A stretch of DNA of 32,072 nt from a bacterium (GCA_030691545.1 JAUYEE010000347.1:1-32072); one strand, 5' to 3'; shown: positions 16,421-24,243, numbered from the stretch's first letter. Numbers and translations: made by a program. The notes: a model not told the origin generated them from the letters alone.

Positions 16421-17212
16421 TTACATCGTAAATTGCTCCCCCAGATAAATTCTCCTCGCTGTGGGATCGTTAATCAAGAAGTCAGAGGTGCCCGAGCATT
16501 GAACGCGTCCCTCGTTGATGATGTAGGCCCTGTCCACCACGCTAAGGGTCTCGCGGACGCTGTGGTCGGTGAACAGGATGCCGATGTTTCGCTCGCGGAG
16601 GTCGCGGATAATCTGTTGGACGTCAAAAACGGCGATGGGATCAACGCCGGAGAATGGTTCGTCAAGCATGATGAAAGATGGAGAGGTCACCAGCGCGCGG
16701 CTGATCTCCAATCTCCGCCGTTCTCCTCCCGAAAGAGTATAGGCTTTTTGCTTCGCCAGGTAGCTGATGCCGAGGTCGTCGAGGACGTGCTGGAGTCTTT
16801 CGTGGCGGCGGTCGCGGTCGGGCTCGATCGTCTCGAGGATCGCGAGGATGTTATCCGCTACCGTCAAGTTCTGAAACACCGATGGCTCCTGGGGTAGATA
16901 GCCCATTCCGAGCCTGGCCCTTCTGTACATCGGCAGATGCGTGATGTCCCGACCGCAGAAGAAGACTCTCCCCTCCTCGGGGCGGATTAGCCCGATCACC
17001 ATGTAGAACGTCGTGGTTTTCCCGGCGCCGTTCTTGCCGAGGAGTCCGACAATCTCCCCGCGATTTACGACAAGGTCCACCTCGTCAACAACCCTTCGCT
17101 TTCGGAAGGATTTGACGAGCTTCTCGGTGCGGAGAAGCTCAGTCTCCTGTTGCAGAGAGAGTTCCTGTGTGGAGGCAACGTTGTTCATTGTAGAATCGCT
17201 GGTTGCGCCCAT
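16421..17212 (-). CDS. lptB: LPS export ABC transporter ATPase LptB
   Basis: 263 residues. Walker A is GLLGKNGAGKTTTFYMVIG, Q-loop MGYLPQEPSVFQNLTV, ABC signature LSGGERRRLEISRAL, Walker B FIMLDEPFSGVDPIAV, and H-loop LFTDHSV. The C-terminal RRIYLGEQF matches the family-specific LptB tail that contacts LptFG. It powers extraction of LPS from the inner membrane. The first ~25 residues before LRTEKLVKSF are a non-conserved extension; ATG 17188 is an alternative start. The 110 bases between it and the upstream lptC/lptA-like gene hold no recognised feature. Confidence 0.95.
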   Translation of the reverse strand: MGATSDSTMNNVASTQELSLQQETELLRTEKLVKSFRKRRVVDEVDLVVNRGEIVGLLGKNGAGKTTTFYMVIGLIRPEEGRVFFCGRDITHLPMYRRARLGMGYLPQEPSVFQNLTVADNILAILETIEPDRDRRHERLQHVLDDLGISYLAKQKAYTLSGGERRRLEISRALVTSPSFIMLDEPFSGVDPIAVFDVQQIIRDLRERNIGILFTDHSVRETLSVVDRAYIINEGRVQCSGTSDFLINDPTARRIYLGEQFTM

Positions 17213-17322
17213 ATCCTCTCTTATGACCTGCGAGGGGTTCCCGTTTTTGCAATTTTCCCCGTCCAGGCTGCCATGCTGAGGAAGAATCCCCAGATGAAGA
17301 CCGCTATTAGGGAAAAGTTGCG

Positions 17323-18609
17323 TTATTTTCCGGAGTCGCTCGCAGGTTTTCCCTTGTCCGATTTGGGGCGATCCGGCTCCATGAAACCCAGGAAACTCTT
17401 CCTATCCTCGTTGAAGTCAACGGTTTTAACCTGGCTCTCGCCTCCAAGGAACGTGACCTCGTTCGCATTGCGATCAAGAATCATCTCCTGAGCTTCCGCC
17501 TGCCATTTTTCTTCCTCGTCCCTGTACACAACTTTCTTGCCAGTTTCGGCGTCATAGTAAAGGTGAACGGTGTTGGTCTTGGCGTCGTAAACGGCTCTCT
17601 CGCACAGGGCCTGCTTTTTTCCAAGTTGGTCTATCTTCACGTTGCCGGTGCAGATGACCGTCTTAACCCCTTTCAGGTTGGGATCTTTCTTCGTTTCATC
17701 CTCGCTATAGTTGAGAGCCTCCATCCGATCGGCGGCGATGATGCCGCTTTCATCTTTCCCCACAACGTTGCCAGTGAAGATGGCGAGATTCTTCTTGGCG
17801 AACATGCGCAGCTCGTCCGAGGTGATCACAAGGGGGGTCTTCTTTTTCTTTTCCGGAGGCTTTTCGGTCGCTTCGGGTTTTGCTTCGGTTTTCTTCTCTG
17901 TGATAACAGGAGGGGCGGGATTGCCCTGCCTCTTCTTCGCCTCCTCCGTGTCAATCTGTGTAGTGACGCCGCCGGAGAATCGGGTGTCAGAGGACTGCAT
18001 CTCCATGAGCATCTCTCGGGCTTCGATTTTCGCCCAGTCTAACTGGACGACGACACCGTCACGGGAAGAGATGGTGCGGTTCTCCTTGTTTAGCAGGACG
18101 AGTGGCGATGACAGCTCGACGGTCTCGCCGCGGTTTTGAGTTTTCCCCTTGAAGCCGAAGACCTTATCGGTTTGGGCATCCACGGGGACGGACCGATCAC
18201 CGTTGACTTCCCATTGATATTTTCCCCTCTGGCCGGGGAGAGGCTCGCCAAACCAGAAATTCCGGCGAAAGATGTTGGGCATGACCGACGTGGTTTCACG
18301 GGAAGGGGGCGAGCCGTCGTTGCGAAGGTCCTGGCGAGCATCCGCGAGGTCTCTTTCCTTGACCCAGAACAGCGCCATCAACAGAGCGCCGGCACCCCAG
18401 ATGACAGCCAGAAACATAACCTTGGCGAGGATTCCTCCTGAGGTTCCATAGGTAGCCCTGGCTGAGCCCGCTCTCGGGCCTTGGCACGGGAGCACAGTCG
18501 GATTCCCACCATGGGACCCCGATCGAGCCCACGGGCAACCTTGCCTGCGATTCACGGGCAGGAAGCCCGTGCCACATCGACTTGAACAAAAGGCTCGACG
18601 ATGAATCAT
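17323..18609 (-). CDS. LptC-LptA-like fusion protein of LPS transport
   Basis: 428 residues from ATG 18609. A single membrane helix lies at about 65-82 (MFLAVIWGAGALLMALFW). It is followed by an LptC-like beta-jellyroll segment (about 105-225: YQWEVNGDRSVPVDAQTDKV, IEAREMLMEMQSSDTRFSGG), a Lys/Glu/Pro-rich linker (about 235-265), then an LptA/OstA domain (about 266-400: PLVITSDELRMFAKKNLAIF, TGNVVGKDESGIIAADRMEA, VICTGNVKID). LptC and LptA are normally separate proteins; no separate lptA is seen here. ATG 18609 overlaps the kdsC stop as ATGA and has AGGAG six bases upstream. However, codons 10-55 run through a palindromic repeat, so ATG 18417, just before the membrane helix, is a real alternative (364 residues). 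Confidence 0.8.
   Translation of the reverse strand: MIHRRAFCSSRCGTGFLPVNRRQGCPWARSGSHGGNPTVLPCQGPRAGSARATYGTSGGILAKVMFLAVIWGAGALLMALFWVKERDLADARQDLRNDGSPPSRETTSVMPNIFRRNFWFGEPLPGQRGKYQWEVNGDRSVPVDAQTDKVFGFKGKTQNRGETVELSSPLVLLNKENRTISSRDGVVVQLDWAKIEAREMLMEMQSSDTRFSGGVTTQIDTEEAKKRQGNPAPPVITEKKTEAKPEATEKPPEKKKKTPLVITSDELRMFAKKNLAIFTGNVVGKDESGIIAADRMEALNYSEDETKKDPNLKGVKTVICTGNVKIDQLGKKQALCERAVYDAKTNTVHLYYDAETGKKVVYRDEEEKWQAEAQEMILDRNANEVTFLGGESQVKTVDFNEDRKSFLGFMEPDRPKSDKGKPASDSGK
18466..18571. repeat. Cluster of short palindromes inside the 5' part of the lptC-like gene
   Basis: Hairpins at 18466-18479 (GCCCG-CTCT-CGGGC), 18504-18516 (TCCCA-CCA-TGGGA), 18527-18536 (GCCC-AC-GGGC) and 18553-18571 (CACGGGC-AGGAA-GCCCGTG). 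They are the same style as the 1010-1163 array and the 31746-31764 palindrome. The stretch keeps an open frame on the minus strand, but the encoded residues (Arg, Gly, Cys-rich) are unlike LptC. Confidence 0.6.
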
Positions 18610-19202
18610 CTCTCACTCCTTTCGGAGGCGACTCTCCTGGCGGCGTTTTCCCACAGGCCCGCGGCTTTGAGGATCGAGTCAATCACTTCGCGGACGGCGC
18701 CCTTCCCCCCAGGATTTTGGGTCACGTGCCCTGCGGCCTGCTTCACTTCCTCGGCAGCGTCGGCGACGGCATACGATAAGCCAGCCCTCTTGAGCTGAGG
18801 GATATCGGAAAGGTCGTCTCCGATATAGCAGACTTCGCCGTCCTCGAGGGAATACTTCTTGAGAAGGGATTCGTAAACGGCAAGCTTGTTGGGAACTCCC
18901 TGATGAACCTCTTCGACGCGGAGGTCTTTTGCTCGGTTGGTGATAGCCTGGGAGTATCTCCCCGAGAGAAAGGCGACGATGATGCCAGAAGAAACGGCCA
19001 GTGTAATCCCCAGCCCGTCTCGCACGTGAAACGTCTTAAACTCCTCGCCCGAATCGCCGACGATGAGGGTCCCGTCGGTGAGGACACCGTCCACGTCGAG
19101 AATAACCAATTTGATGTTCTTAGTCACTTGACCGGCGCGAGATTGCCGTTTTCGTGTCAGTTCAGGCGAGTCCGAGGAGGTCTCTTTCGTCAACGATGCC
19201 AA
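18606..19202 (-). CDS. kdsC: 3-deoxy-D-manno-octulosonate 8-phosphate phosphatase KdsC
   Basis: 198 residues, HAD superfamily subclass C0 (small, no cap). The nucleophile motif is LVILDVDGVLTDG, motif II is the FLSGR region, and CYIGDDLSDIPQLKRAGLSYAVADA is motif III/IV. It dephosphorylates KDO-8-phosphate to KDO for lipid A-core synthesis. The start is uncertain. TTG 19202 (AAAGGG six bases upstream) overlaps kdsD by 41 bases and adds a polar extension of 26 residues; GTG 19124 immediately precedes the conserved TKNIKLVILDVDG and would give about 172 residues. Order kdsD-kdsC-lptC-lptA-lptB matches the classic yrb cluster. Confidence 0.93.
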   Translation of the reverse strand: MASLTKETSSDSPELTRKRQSRAGQVTKNIKLVILDVDGVLTDGTLIVGDSGEEFKTFHVRDGLGITLAVSSGIIVAFLSGRYSQAITNRAKDLRVEEVHQGVPNKLAVYESLLKKYSLEDGEVCYIGDDLSDIPQLKRAGLSYAVADAAEEVKQAAGHVTQNPGGKGAVREVIDSILKAAGLWENAARRVASERSER

Positions 19203-20187
19203 CGGGTTTCCCTTTCTTATCCGTCACCACGAGGGCTCCGACGTCCTTCTCTTTGACCAGGCGGAGCGCCTCGGCGACGAGGGTTTCGGGCCCGGCGGTT
19301 ACAGGATTGCGGGTCATGAAATCGTCAATCTGTTTTTGAGCGGCACGCTCATCCTTTTCAATGGCCCGGCGGAGGTCTCCATCTGTGAAGACGCCGACGA
19401 GGACGCCGTTGCGGTTGACGACGGAGACGATGCCGGCGTGGGCCTTGGTGACTTTGTGGAGGGCGTCTATGATCTTCGTTCCGCTTGGGACGATGGGGGA
19501 AGACTTCTTCTCTCGCATGACGTGCTTTATCTTGAGGAGCTTGCGGCCAATGGAGCCGCCCGGATGGTAGTAGGCGTACTGCTCGGGACTGAATCCCTTC
19601 CTGTCGAGAAGAGCCATAGCGAGGGCATCGCCCATGGCGAGCGCCGCTGCGGAACTGGCCGTCGGCACGAGGTTCATGGGGCAGGCCTCCTTCTCGACGG
19701 AGATGTCGAGGGAAAGGTCGCTGTTGCGGGCAATGGTTGAGCGTTGATTGCCTGTGAGGGAGAGGATTTTGGCGCCGATTTTCCGAATGGTGTTGAGGAG
19801 GGTGACAATTCTCAGAATTTCGTCGGTCTCGCCGCTGTTCGAAATGGCGATGACGAGGTCGTCCCTGGCAATCATGCCCAGATCGCCGTGGAGAGCCTCT
19901 TCCGGGTGAACGAAGTAGGCGGGCGTCCCCGTGCTGGACAGCGTCGTCGCGAGCTTGTGTCCGATGATGCCAGCCTTGCCCATTCCTGTCACAATGACCC
20001 GCCCGCGGCAGGCAGACATCATGTTCACGGCTTCCTCGAAATCGTCGCTGATCTTCTTTCGTAAAGCCAGGACAGCTTCGCCCTCGATAGCGAAGACGCT
20101 CCGGGCGATTTCGGTTGCCCGCGACTCACGCCGTTTGGCGCCGGTTTTGGACTTTAGACCTTGGATTTTGGATTGGGCGATTCGCAT
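19162..20187 (-). CDS. kdsD: Arabinose-5-phosphate isomerase KdsD
   Basis: 341 residues. A SIS domain (about 45-190: VTGMGKAGIIGHKLATTLSS, STGTPAYFVHPEEALHGDLG, AISNSGETDEILR) precedes two CBS domains (about 215-335: VMREKKSSPIV..., FMTRNPVTAGPETLVAEAL). It interconverts ribulose-5-phosphate and arabinose-5-phosphate, the first step to KDO. ATG 20187 is the only ordinary start that keeps the N-terminal helix; codons 4-16 come from a low-complexity TCCAAAATCC-type repeat, so this end of the protein looks extended by repeat DNA. A predicted promoter lies so close that the message would be almost leaderless. Confidence 0.94.
   Translation of the reverse strand: MRIAQSKIQGLKSKTGAKRRESRATEIARSVFAIEGEAVLALRKKISDDFEEAVNMMSACRGRVIVTGMGKAGIIGHKLATTLSSTGTPAYFVHPEEALHGDLGMIARDDLVIAISNSGETDEILRIVTLLNTIRKIGAKILSLTGNQRSTIARNSDLSLDISVEKEACPMNLVPTASSAAALAMGDALAMALLDRKGFSPEQYAYYHPGGSIGRKLLKIKHVMREKKSSPIVPSGTKIIDALHKVTKAHAGIVSVVNRNGVLVGVFTDGDLRRAIEKDERAAQKQIDDFMTRNPVTAGPETLVAEALRLVKEKDVGALVVTDKKGKPVGIVDERDLLGLA
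20143..20176. repeat. Low-complexity TTGGATTTTGGATT-type repeat
   Basis: The plus strand reads GGTTTTGGACTTTAGACC followed by TTGGATTTTGGATTGGG, a near-tandem repeat of an 8-9 base unit. On the minus strand it becomes coding sequence for the extreme N-terminus of KdsD. Similar TCCAAAATCC runs are, to my recollection, usually intergenic in environmental genomes. Confidence 0.45.
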
Positions 20188-20196
20188 TTGCCTCAG

Positions 20197-20225
20197 ATGC
20201 TATCACTGCTTTCTCGGATGGTCAA
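20197..20225 (-). promoter_or_regulatory. Predicted promoter of the kdsD-lpt operon
   Basis: Minus strand: TTGACC (20225-20220), 17-base spacer, TAGCAT (20202-20197). Expected transcription start is about 20190, only 3-4 bases before the kdsD ATG at 20187. Confidence 0.5.
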
Positions 20226-20410
20226 AGCCTTTTCCCTCGGCGCAGCAGCAGGAATACTCACATCGTTCAAATCCTGTTGCGTTTCAAGGTCGGACTATGG
20301 TAAAAACGTATCAAGATGTTGGCGATTGCCCGGAGGGCGGTCGTCTCTATGGGGTGGGCCGGAAGCAATTCTGTCCGAGCCCCAAGAAAAACATCCGCTG
20401 CATTCAAGGC

Positions 20411-20449
20411 GGTGAGTGTAGCTCAGTTGGTTAGAGCACTGGACTGTGG
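20411..20449 (+). tRNA. tRNA-His(GTG), 5' half only (truncated, probably non-functional)
   Basis: GGTGAGTGTAGCTCAGTTGG and the following TTAGAGCAC form a perfect acceptor 5' strand plus D arm, then CTGGACTGTGG gives the 5' anticodon stem and a GTG anticodon preceded by T. The expected 3' anticodon strand TCCAG, the variable loop, T arm and acceptor 3' strand (CACTCAC) are absent. A possible T-loop scrap (TTCGATTC, 20451-20458) follows at once, suggesting an internal deletion. It cannot fold as a cloverleaf. A functional tRNA-His must exist elsewhere. Confidence 0.75.
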
Positions 20450-20989
20450 CTTCGATTCAGCTGGATTCTGTAACTTCTTCCAACAGAACATGCTTCGATG
20501 TAACCTGCTCTTTATAAGGGCATTGCGTATTCCTTTCGTTTCCCCTTGATTCCTACCAAGTCCGTCAAAATTGTGTTTTCTTGTCACTATACGTCACAAT
20601 TTTCTGGCGAAAGCCTGGGTTTCGAGGCAACTGGGCAGGCATCGTGCAGCTTGCTTCGACAAGGCAGGAGAGCCGCCCCGCCCAGACTGCAAACCTGAAG
20701 TCGCTCCCAGACGCTCCCGATGAGCCCGAAGGCCACTCCAAGTCCCGCGCCAGCAGCTTCAGACGTCAGCCTGGCATCGGACACATCATAGTAAAGCCAT
20801 GGACATCGCCGCTTCAGTCTGTTTTCCGGCTGCTTCTTTTCTCGCCTGGCTCGTAGGGGCTTTGTCACCGACGTGTCGCCAGCGAAAACGGCCAAGCAGT
20901 ATTATCCATGCGGTTACTTTGCCGACCACCTGAAAGGGGCAGATTTGGGTCCGTATCGGGGTGGAGAAGACCCGCATTACGAATCTGGT
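20450..20989. other. Non-coding scar between the tRNA fragment and the methyltransferase remnant
   Basis: No recognisable gene. It holds one inverted repeat, AAAATTGTG (20567-20575) and CACAATTTT (20595-20603), in a locally AT-rich patch, which could be an operator or a cruciform. Open frames on both strands here have no family features. The 20188-20410 stretch upstream likewise has only the kdsD promoter. Confidence 0.4.
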
Positions 20990-21481
20990 TCATCGTGCAA
21001 GGCAAGTGCGGGTGCCGTCCTTCTCTTGCCTGACCTCCACGTCCGGCTCGCGGAAGACCATAAGGAGGTTGCCCGCCCCGGTCTTCTCCAGTAGCTCGTT
21101 GCCCATCGCCAGGTCTGGGTTCATCCTGACCGGCAGGACGGTGAGTTTGCCGTAACGCCTGGCCTCCTCCGAGACATGCGGGTCGAAGGCGAATCCGCAC
21201 ACGAGCAGCGGGTCAAAGCCCACGCCCTGCACCACCTCCTTGGCGCCCTCCTTCACCTGCTGCGGGCCAACGGTGCCGTGCTCTGGGCCAATGGAGACGG
21301 CGACTCGCCTCGTCTTGCCATCTGCATCAGTATATTCCCCGGCCGCACGCAGCCAGCGCCTGGCGAACGGGTCCAGCCTGTCGAACTTCAGTCGCTCCCC
21401 TTTCTTGGTGTTCTGCACCCCCGCTTTGCGCAGGTTGTCGAGGATCATGGCGCCAAAGTCGTGTTCGCGCGGCGTGGCGTG
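20990..21481 (-). pseudogene. Remnant of a site-specific (adenine) DNA methyltransferase, C-terminal region
   Basis: The minus-strand frame opens directly after a TAG (21484-21482) with TPREHDFGAMILDNLRKAG and continues KKGERLKFDRLDPF, AAGEYTDADGKTRRVAVSIG, PEHGTVGPQQVKEG, FDPLLVCGFAFDP, KLTVLPVRMNPDL. I recognise this as the region after the catalytic domain of large methyltransferases found with helicase/restriction genes. The catalytic DPPY and SAM motifs are missing upstream, and the frame stops early after REPDVEVRQEKDGTR, where family members continue for over a hundred residues. Both ends are therefore lost. ATG 21448 could still start a 152-residue product. Confidence 0.6.
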
Positions 21482-21940
21482 CTACTGCTTTTCTCCGCGG
21501 GCCGGGATCGCCTTTCTCGGACCGAGTTCCTTGATTTTGCCAAGGCATTCCTCCACAGCCTTGAGGAGAAGCGGCGCAGCGTAGACATATTCGAGAACAG
21601 CACTGCAGAGCGCTTCGAGGACGGGAATTTCTTCCTTCGTAAGGGCGCCGAGGTGCGCGTGGGCACCGACGTTTCGAAGTTGTCGCAGCTTGTAAGCCAT
21701 GTCCGCCAGTTGCTTTGGAATCTCCTCGCGGCTGGCGAGGTCGTTCAGCTTCTCAGCGAGGGTGCTACCCTTTGCGCCCCGCTCTGCACATACGCAATCG
21801 AGAACCCGGCCCAAGAGGACGGCATAAGCGTTCGGTGACATGGATGCGACTTTTTGCGCCGCCGCGTACTCCATGCTTGAGAAGAAGGGGGCCGAGCTGA
21901 CGAGGAAAAAGTGGGAAACATCCCGCCAGCACCTGGGCAT
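21482..21940 (-). CDS. DUF4145-type domain protein, N-terminus probably truncated or frameshifted
   Basis: 152 residues. The DUF4145 core is visible at about 40-130: NAYAVLLGRVLDCVCAERGA, GSTLAEKLNDLASREEIPKQ, LADMAYKLRQLRNVGAHAHL, then a C-terminal helix ending in a basic tail. Full members usually begin with a zinc-ribbon-like Cys pair region. The N-terminal ~30 residues here (MPRCWRDVSHFFLV...) do not look like it, and fragments of related sequence may continue in other frames upstream to about 22028. DUF4145 domains often accompany restriction-modification genes, which fits the adjoining methyltransferase remnant. It may be a decaying gene. Confidence 0.55.
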   Translation of the reverse strand: MPRCWRDVSHFFLVSSAPFFSSMEYAAAQKVASMSPNAYAVLLGRVLDCVCAERGAKGSTLAEKLNDLASREEIPKQLADMAYKLRQLRNVGAHAHLGALTKEEIPVLEALCSAVLEYVYAAPLLLKAVEECLGKIKELGPRKAIPARGEKQ

Positions 21941-22028
21941 TGTCGAATTGGCAATAAAGCACAGTTGGTGGGCGCTCGGGCGATATTTGCCTGGTGGCCT
22001 GTGGAGTTGACGCCAGGCAAAGTGACAC

Positions 22029-22451
22029 GAGGATTGCGTGAGGAGAACTCGGAATCGCGGTCGAGGCTCGGCCCTTTGTTACCGGGAGCGTATCCAGCGT
22101 CGTCTTAGGCAGATGAGCGGATAGTGGTCAGAATCGGCAACATCTGCGTGTTGAAATAAGGCAACATCAGGGCGGGCCACGAGACAACTTTGTGTTTCCA
22201 ATATGCCTTATACCACAGAATTAGGACTTCGTGGGAAGTGAGAAAATGTGAAAAAAGTTGTTGACAAGCGGTGAATAACTTTGCCAACGTGCATGTTGGA
22301 TTCTAGTCTTTGTTGGCATATGTAAAACAAATTCAACACCGGGGGGGTGTTTCGCCTTAAGAAATATCATTCCCACGGGATCTAACAACTGAGTAGTCGG
22401 CGGCCCGTGATGGGGTCCTGCGGGTAGTCGCTTCCTTGTCCCGCGCACAGA
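22029..22451. other. AT-richer intergenic region with palindromes upstream of the PAS-GAF kinase
   Basis: No gene recognised. Visible symmetric sites are CCAAC-GTGCAT-GTTGG (about 22283-22298), TGCCAAC paired with a later GTTGGCA (around 22281 and 22312), and AACACC-GGGGG-GGTGTT (about 22335-22351). They could be operators. A lone TTGACA near 22261 has no good -10 partner. Confidence 0.35.
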
Positions 22452-22452
22452 C

Positions 22453-22480
22453 TTGACATTGGTGCCAGTAGTGTTAGTCT
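22453..22480 (+). promoter_or_regulatory. Possible promoter of the PAS-GAF kinase gene
   Basis: TTGACA (22453-22458), 16-base spacer, TAGTCT (22475-22480). The -10 box is weak. Its position supports ATG 22552 as the start and argues against an in-frame TTG at 22453, which is part of the -35 box. Confidence 0.4.
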
Positions 22481-22551
22481 TCCCTTCTTCTCGCGCGGTC
22501 AATGAGTGGCGCACTCCGACCAGGACCCGGCGGGGCGGCAAGGAGGTCGTC

Positions 22552-24138
22552 ATGGCGGGCAATTCGGAGAAGCAGGATGCCGAGCATGCGTTGGAGTGCT
22601 TGGGCATCAAGGTAATGGATATCGTCGAAAACGCGAACGACGCGATAATCATTACCGACACTCGCCACAGGATTGTGGTGTGGAACAGACGTGCGAGGGA
22701 GATGCTCGGGTTTCAACCTGAGGAGACGTTGGGGAAGAGCGTCATCGAGGTAATCATACCGAAGGCTTACAAGGACAAGGCCTCAAAAATCGTCAGACTG
22801 TTGGAGAAGAAAGGCTCGGTCTCCGGGGAAAGCAGAGTCTCGACGAAAAACGGGGAGGAGATCCCGGTGAGAATGTCCCTTCAGGCTCTGGAGAACGGAT
22901 GCAAGGGAAGGGTCGGTTATCTGGGGGTCATCGCAGACATCAGCGCAACGCTCAAGAAGGAAGAACAGCTATCCCGCCAGAATTGCGAACTCGAAGCATT
23001 CAAACAAGTCGCTGCCGCCTTATCCGGTCCCATGCCCTTCCAAGAGCTTTTGCAGCGCGCTGTGAAAACCATCTTGAAAGCAGTCTCTGCGGAGGCGGGG
23101 GCCATTTTCCTTAGAGACGGGAAAGGAGCGACTTTCTCAGCTCTCGCTCAGGAAGGAGCTCCGGAAAAGCTCATGGAAGCATCAGTGAGCTTCTCGCTGG
23201 AAGGCAGTTTCTCGGGACGGGTTTTGAAATCCCAGACGGGCCTGATTCTTCGAGACCTTCATCGAGTGAGAAAGGGGTCCGCAATTGTGCTCCCAGCGAC
23301 TGTGGAAGCGGGCTTCCGGTCGCTCATGGGTGTTCCCCTATTAGGGAGAAAAGGGCCTTTGGGAACGCTGGAAGTGGCCTCCCGTGGTCCGGGCCACTTC
23401 GGGCAGTCTGGACTGCATTTCTTGAGGGTGCTCGGCCGGCAGATCGCGGGGGAAGTCGAGAACGCGCAGTTGCGGGAAGAACTGAGTGCGGCGCTGTCGT
23501 CGAAAGCCAGACTACTGAGAGAATCGCGACATCGGTTGACGAACAACCTGCAAACCATCGCATCGTTCTTGTCAAGTGCCATGAAGGGCGACCAATGGAT
23601 AGGCGATGGCAGAGACCTCATCGAGTCAACGATCCACAGGATATCGGGAATGGCAGCGATTCAGGAGCAGATGGACCGGGACGCGGGAGAGGTGATGGAG
23701 CTGACGGAGGTCATGGAGCGGTTGGAACTGTGCCTGGGGGAGATTTACGGTGACCGCTATACCATAACGTTTGCTGTTAAGGGAGGGGGAGTGGTGCTTC
23801 GCTCCTCGTCGGCACGTTCGTTGGGTATGGCGGTCAATGAGCTGGTCTGGAATTCATGCACTCACGGCTTTAGCCCAGAGCAAAGCGGCACCGTGGAAGT
23901 CAGAGCCGAAGTCGTGAACGGCACTGCAAAGATCGTGGTTGCGGACAACGGAAAAGGAATCCCCGAGGGCTTCGACATCGTTCGAGACGCCAACACCGGC
24001 CTCTCAATCGTGCGGAACCTTGTCGAGCGAGACCTCGCCGGAAGGCTCACGCTGAAAAGAGAGAACGGCACAATGGCTGTAATAGCCTGGCCTATTTCTG
24101 GACGGAGCGGAGAAAAGATTTCCCCCGTATCGGCGTAG
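22552..24138 (+). CDS. PAS-GAF sensor histidine kinase, HisKA_2 (PdtaS-like)
   Basis: 528 residues, soluble. PAS at about 15-135 (NANDAIIITDTRHRIVVWNR, REMLGFQPEETLGKSV), GAF at about 150-310 (MPFQELLQRAVKTIL, GFRSLMGVPLLGRKGPLGTL). The phosphorylation helix LLRESRHRLTNNLQTIASFL (His327) is the HisKA_2 type, different from classic HisKA. An HATPase domain follows with NELVWNSCTHGF and VVADNGKGIPEGFD. Kinases of this class (PdtaS, EutW-like) typically signal to ANTAR response regulators, and such a regulator gene follows 390 bases downstream. ATG 22552 has AGGAGG five bases upstream. The sensed ligand cannot be deduced; no haem or flavin ligand motif is obvious. Confidence 0.92.
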   Translation: MAGNSEKQDAEHALECLGIKVMDIVENANDAIIITDTRHRIVVWNRRAREMLGFQPEETLGKSVIEVIIPKAYKDKASKIVRLLEKKGSVSGESRVSTKNGEEIPVRMSLQALENGCKGRVGYLGVIADISATLKKEEQLSRQNCELEAFKQVAAALSGPMPFQELLQRAVKTILKAVSAEAGAIFLRDGKGATFSALAQEGAPEKLMEASVSFSLEGSFSGRVLKSQTGLILRDLHRVRKGSAIVLPATVEAGFRSLMGVPLLGRKGPLGTLEVASRGPGHFGQSGLHFLRVLGRQIAGEVENAQLREELSAALSSKARLLRESRHRLTNNLQTIASFLSSAMKGDQWIGDGRDLIESTIHRISGMAAIQEQMDRDAGEVMELTEVMERLELCLGEIYGDRYTITFAVKGGGVVLRSSSARSLGMAVNELVWNSCTHGFSPEQSGTVEVRAEVVNGTAKIVVADNGKGIPEGFDIVRDANTGLSIVRNLVERDLAGRLTLKRENGTMAVIAWPISGRSGEKISPVSA

Positions 24139-24203
24139 CTGCGATAGGGGGTTGGGTTAGGGGTCGCCCAGGGTACGGGTGAAAAGAATTCTGAAAATTT
24201 CCC

Positions 24204-24232
24204 TTGACAAGGTATCCCCTTGTTGTTTTACT
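24204..24232 (+). promoter_or_regulatory. Strong predicted promoter of the ANTAR-regulator leader
   Basis: Perfect -35 TTGACA (24204-24209), 17-base spacer, TTTACT (24227-24232). Transcription would start near 24239, five bases before the first leader hairpin. Confidence 0.65.
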
Positions 24233-24243
24233 CAGCCAAATTG

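Noticed and set aside
17915..17930. GGGC-GGGATT-GCCC inside the lptC-like gene, similar to the leader P2 hairpin
   Set aside because: It is inside coding sequence, on the opposite strand sense, without an overlapping terminator; taken as chance.
22255..22280. TTGTTGACAAG..GTGAATAAC as a replication-origin or DnaA-box cluster
   Set aside because: Only one imperfect DnaA-like site, no dnaA, dnaN or gyrB nearby.
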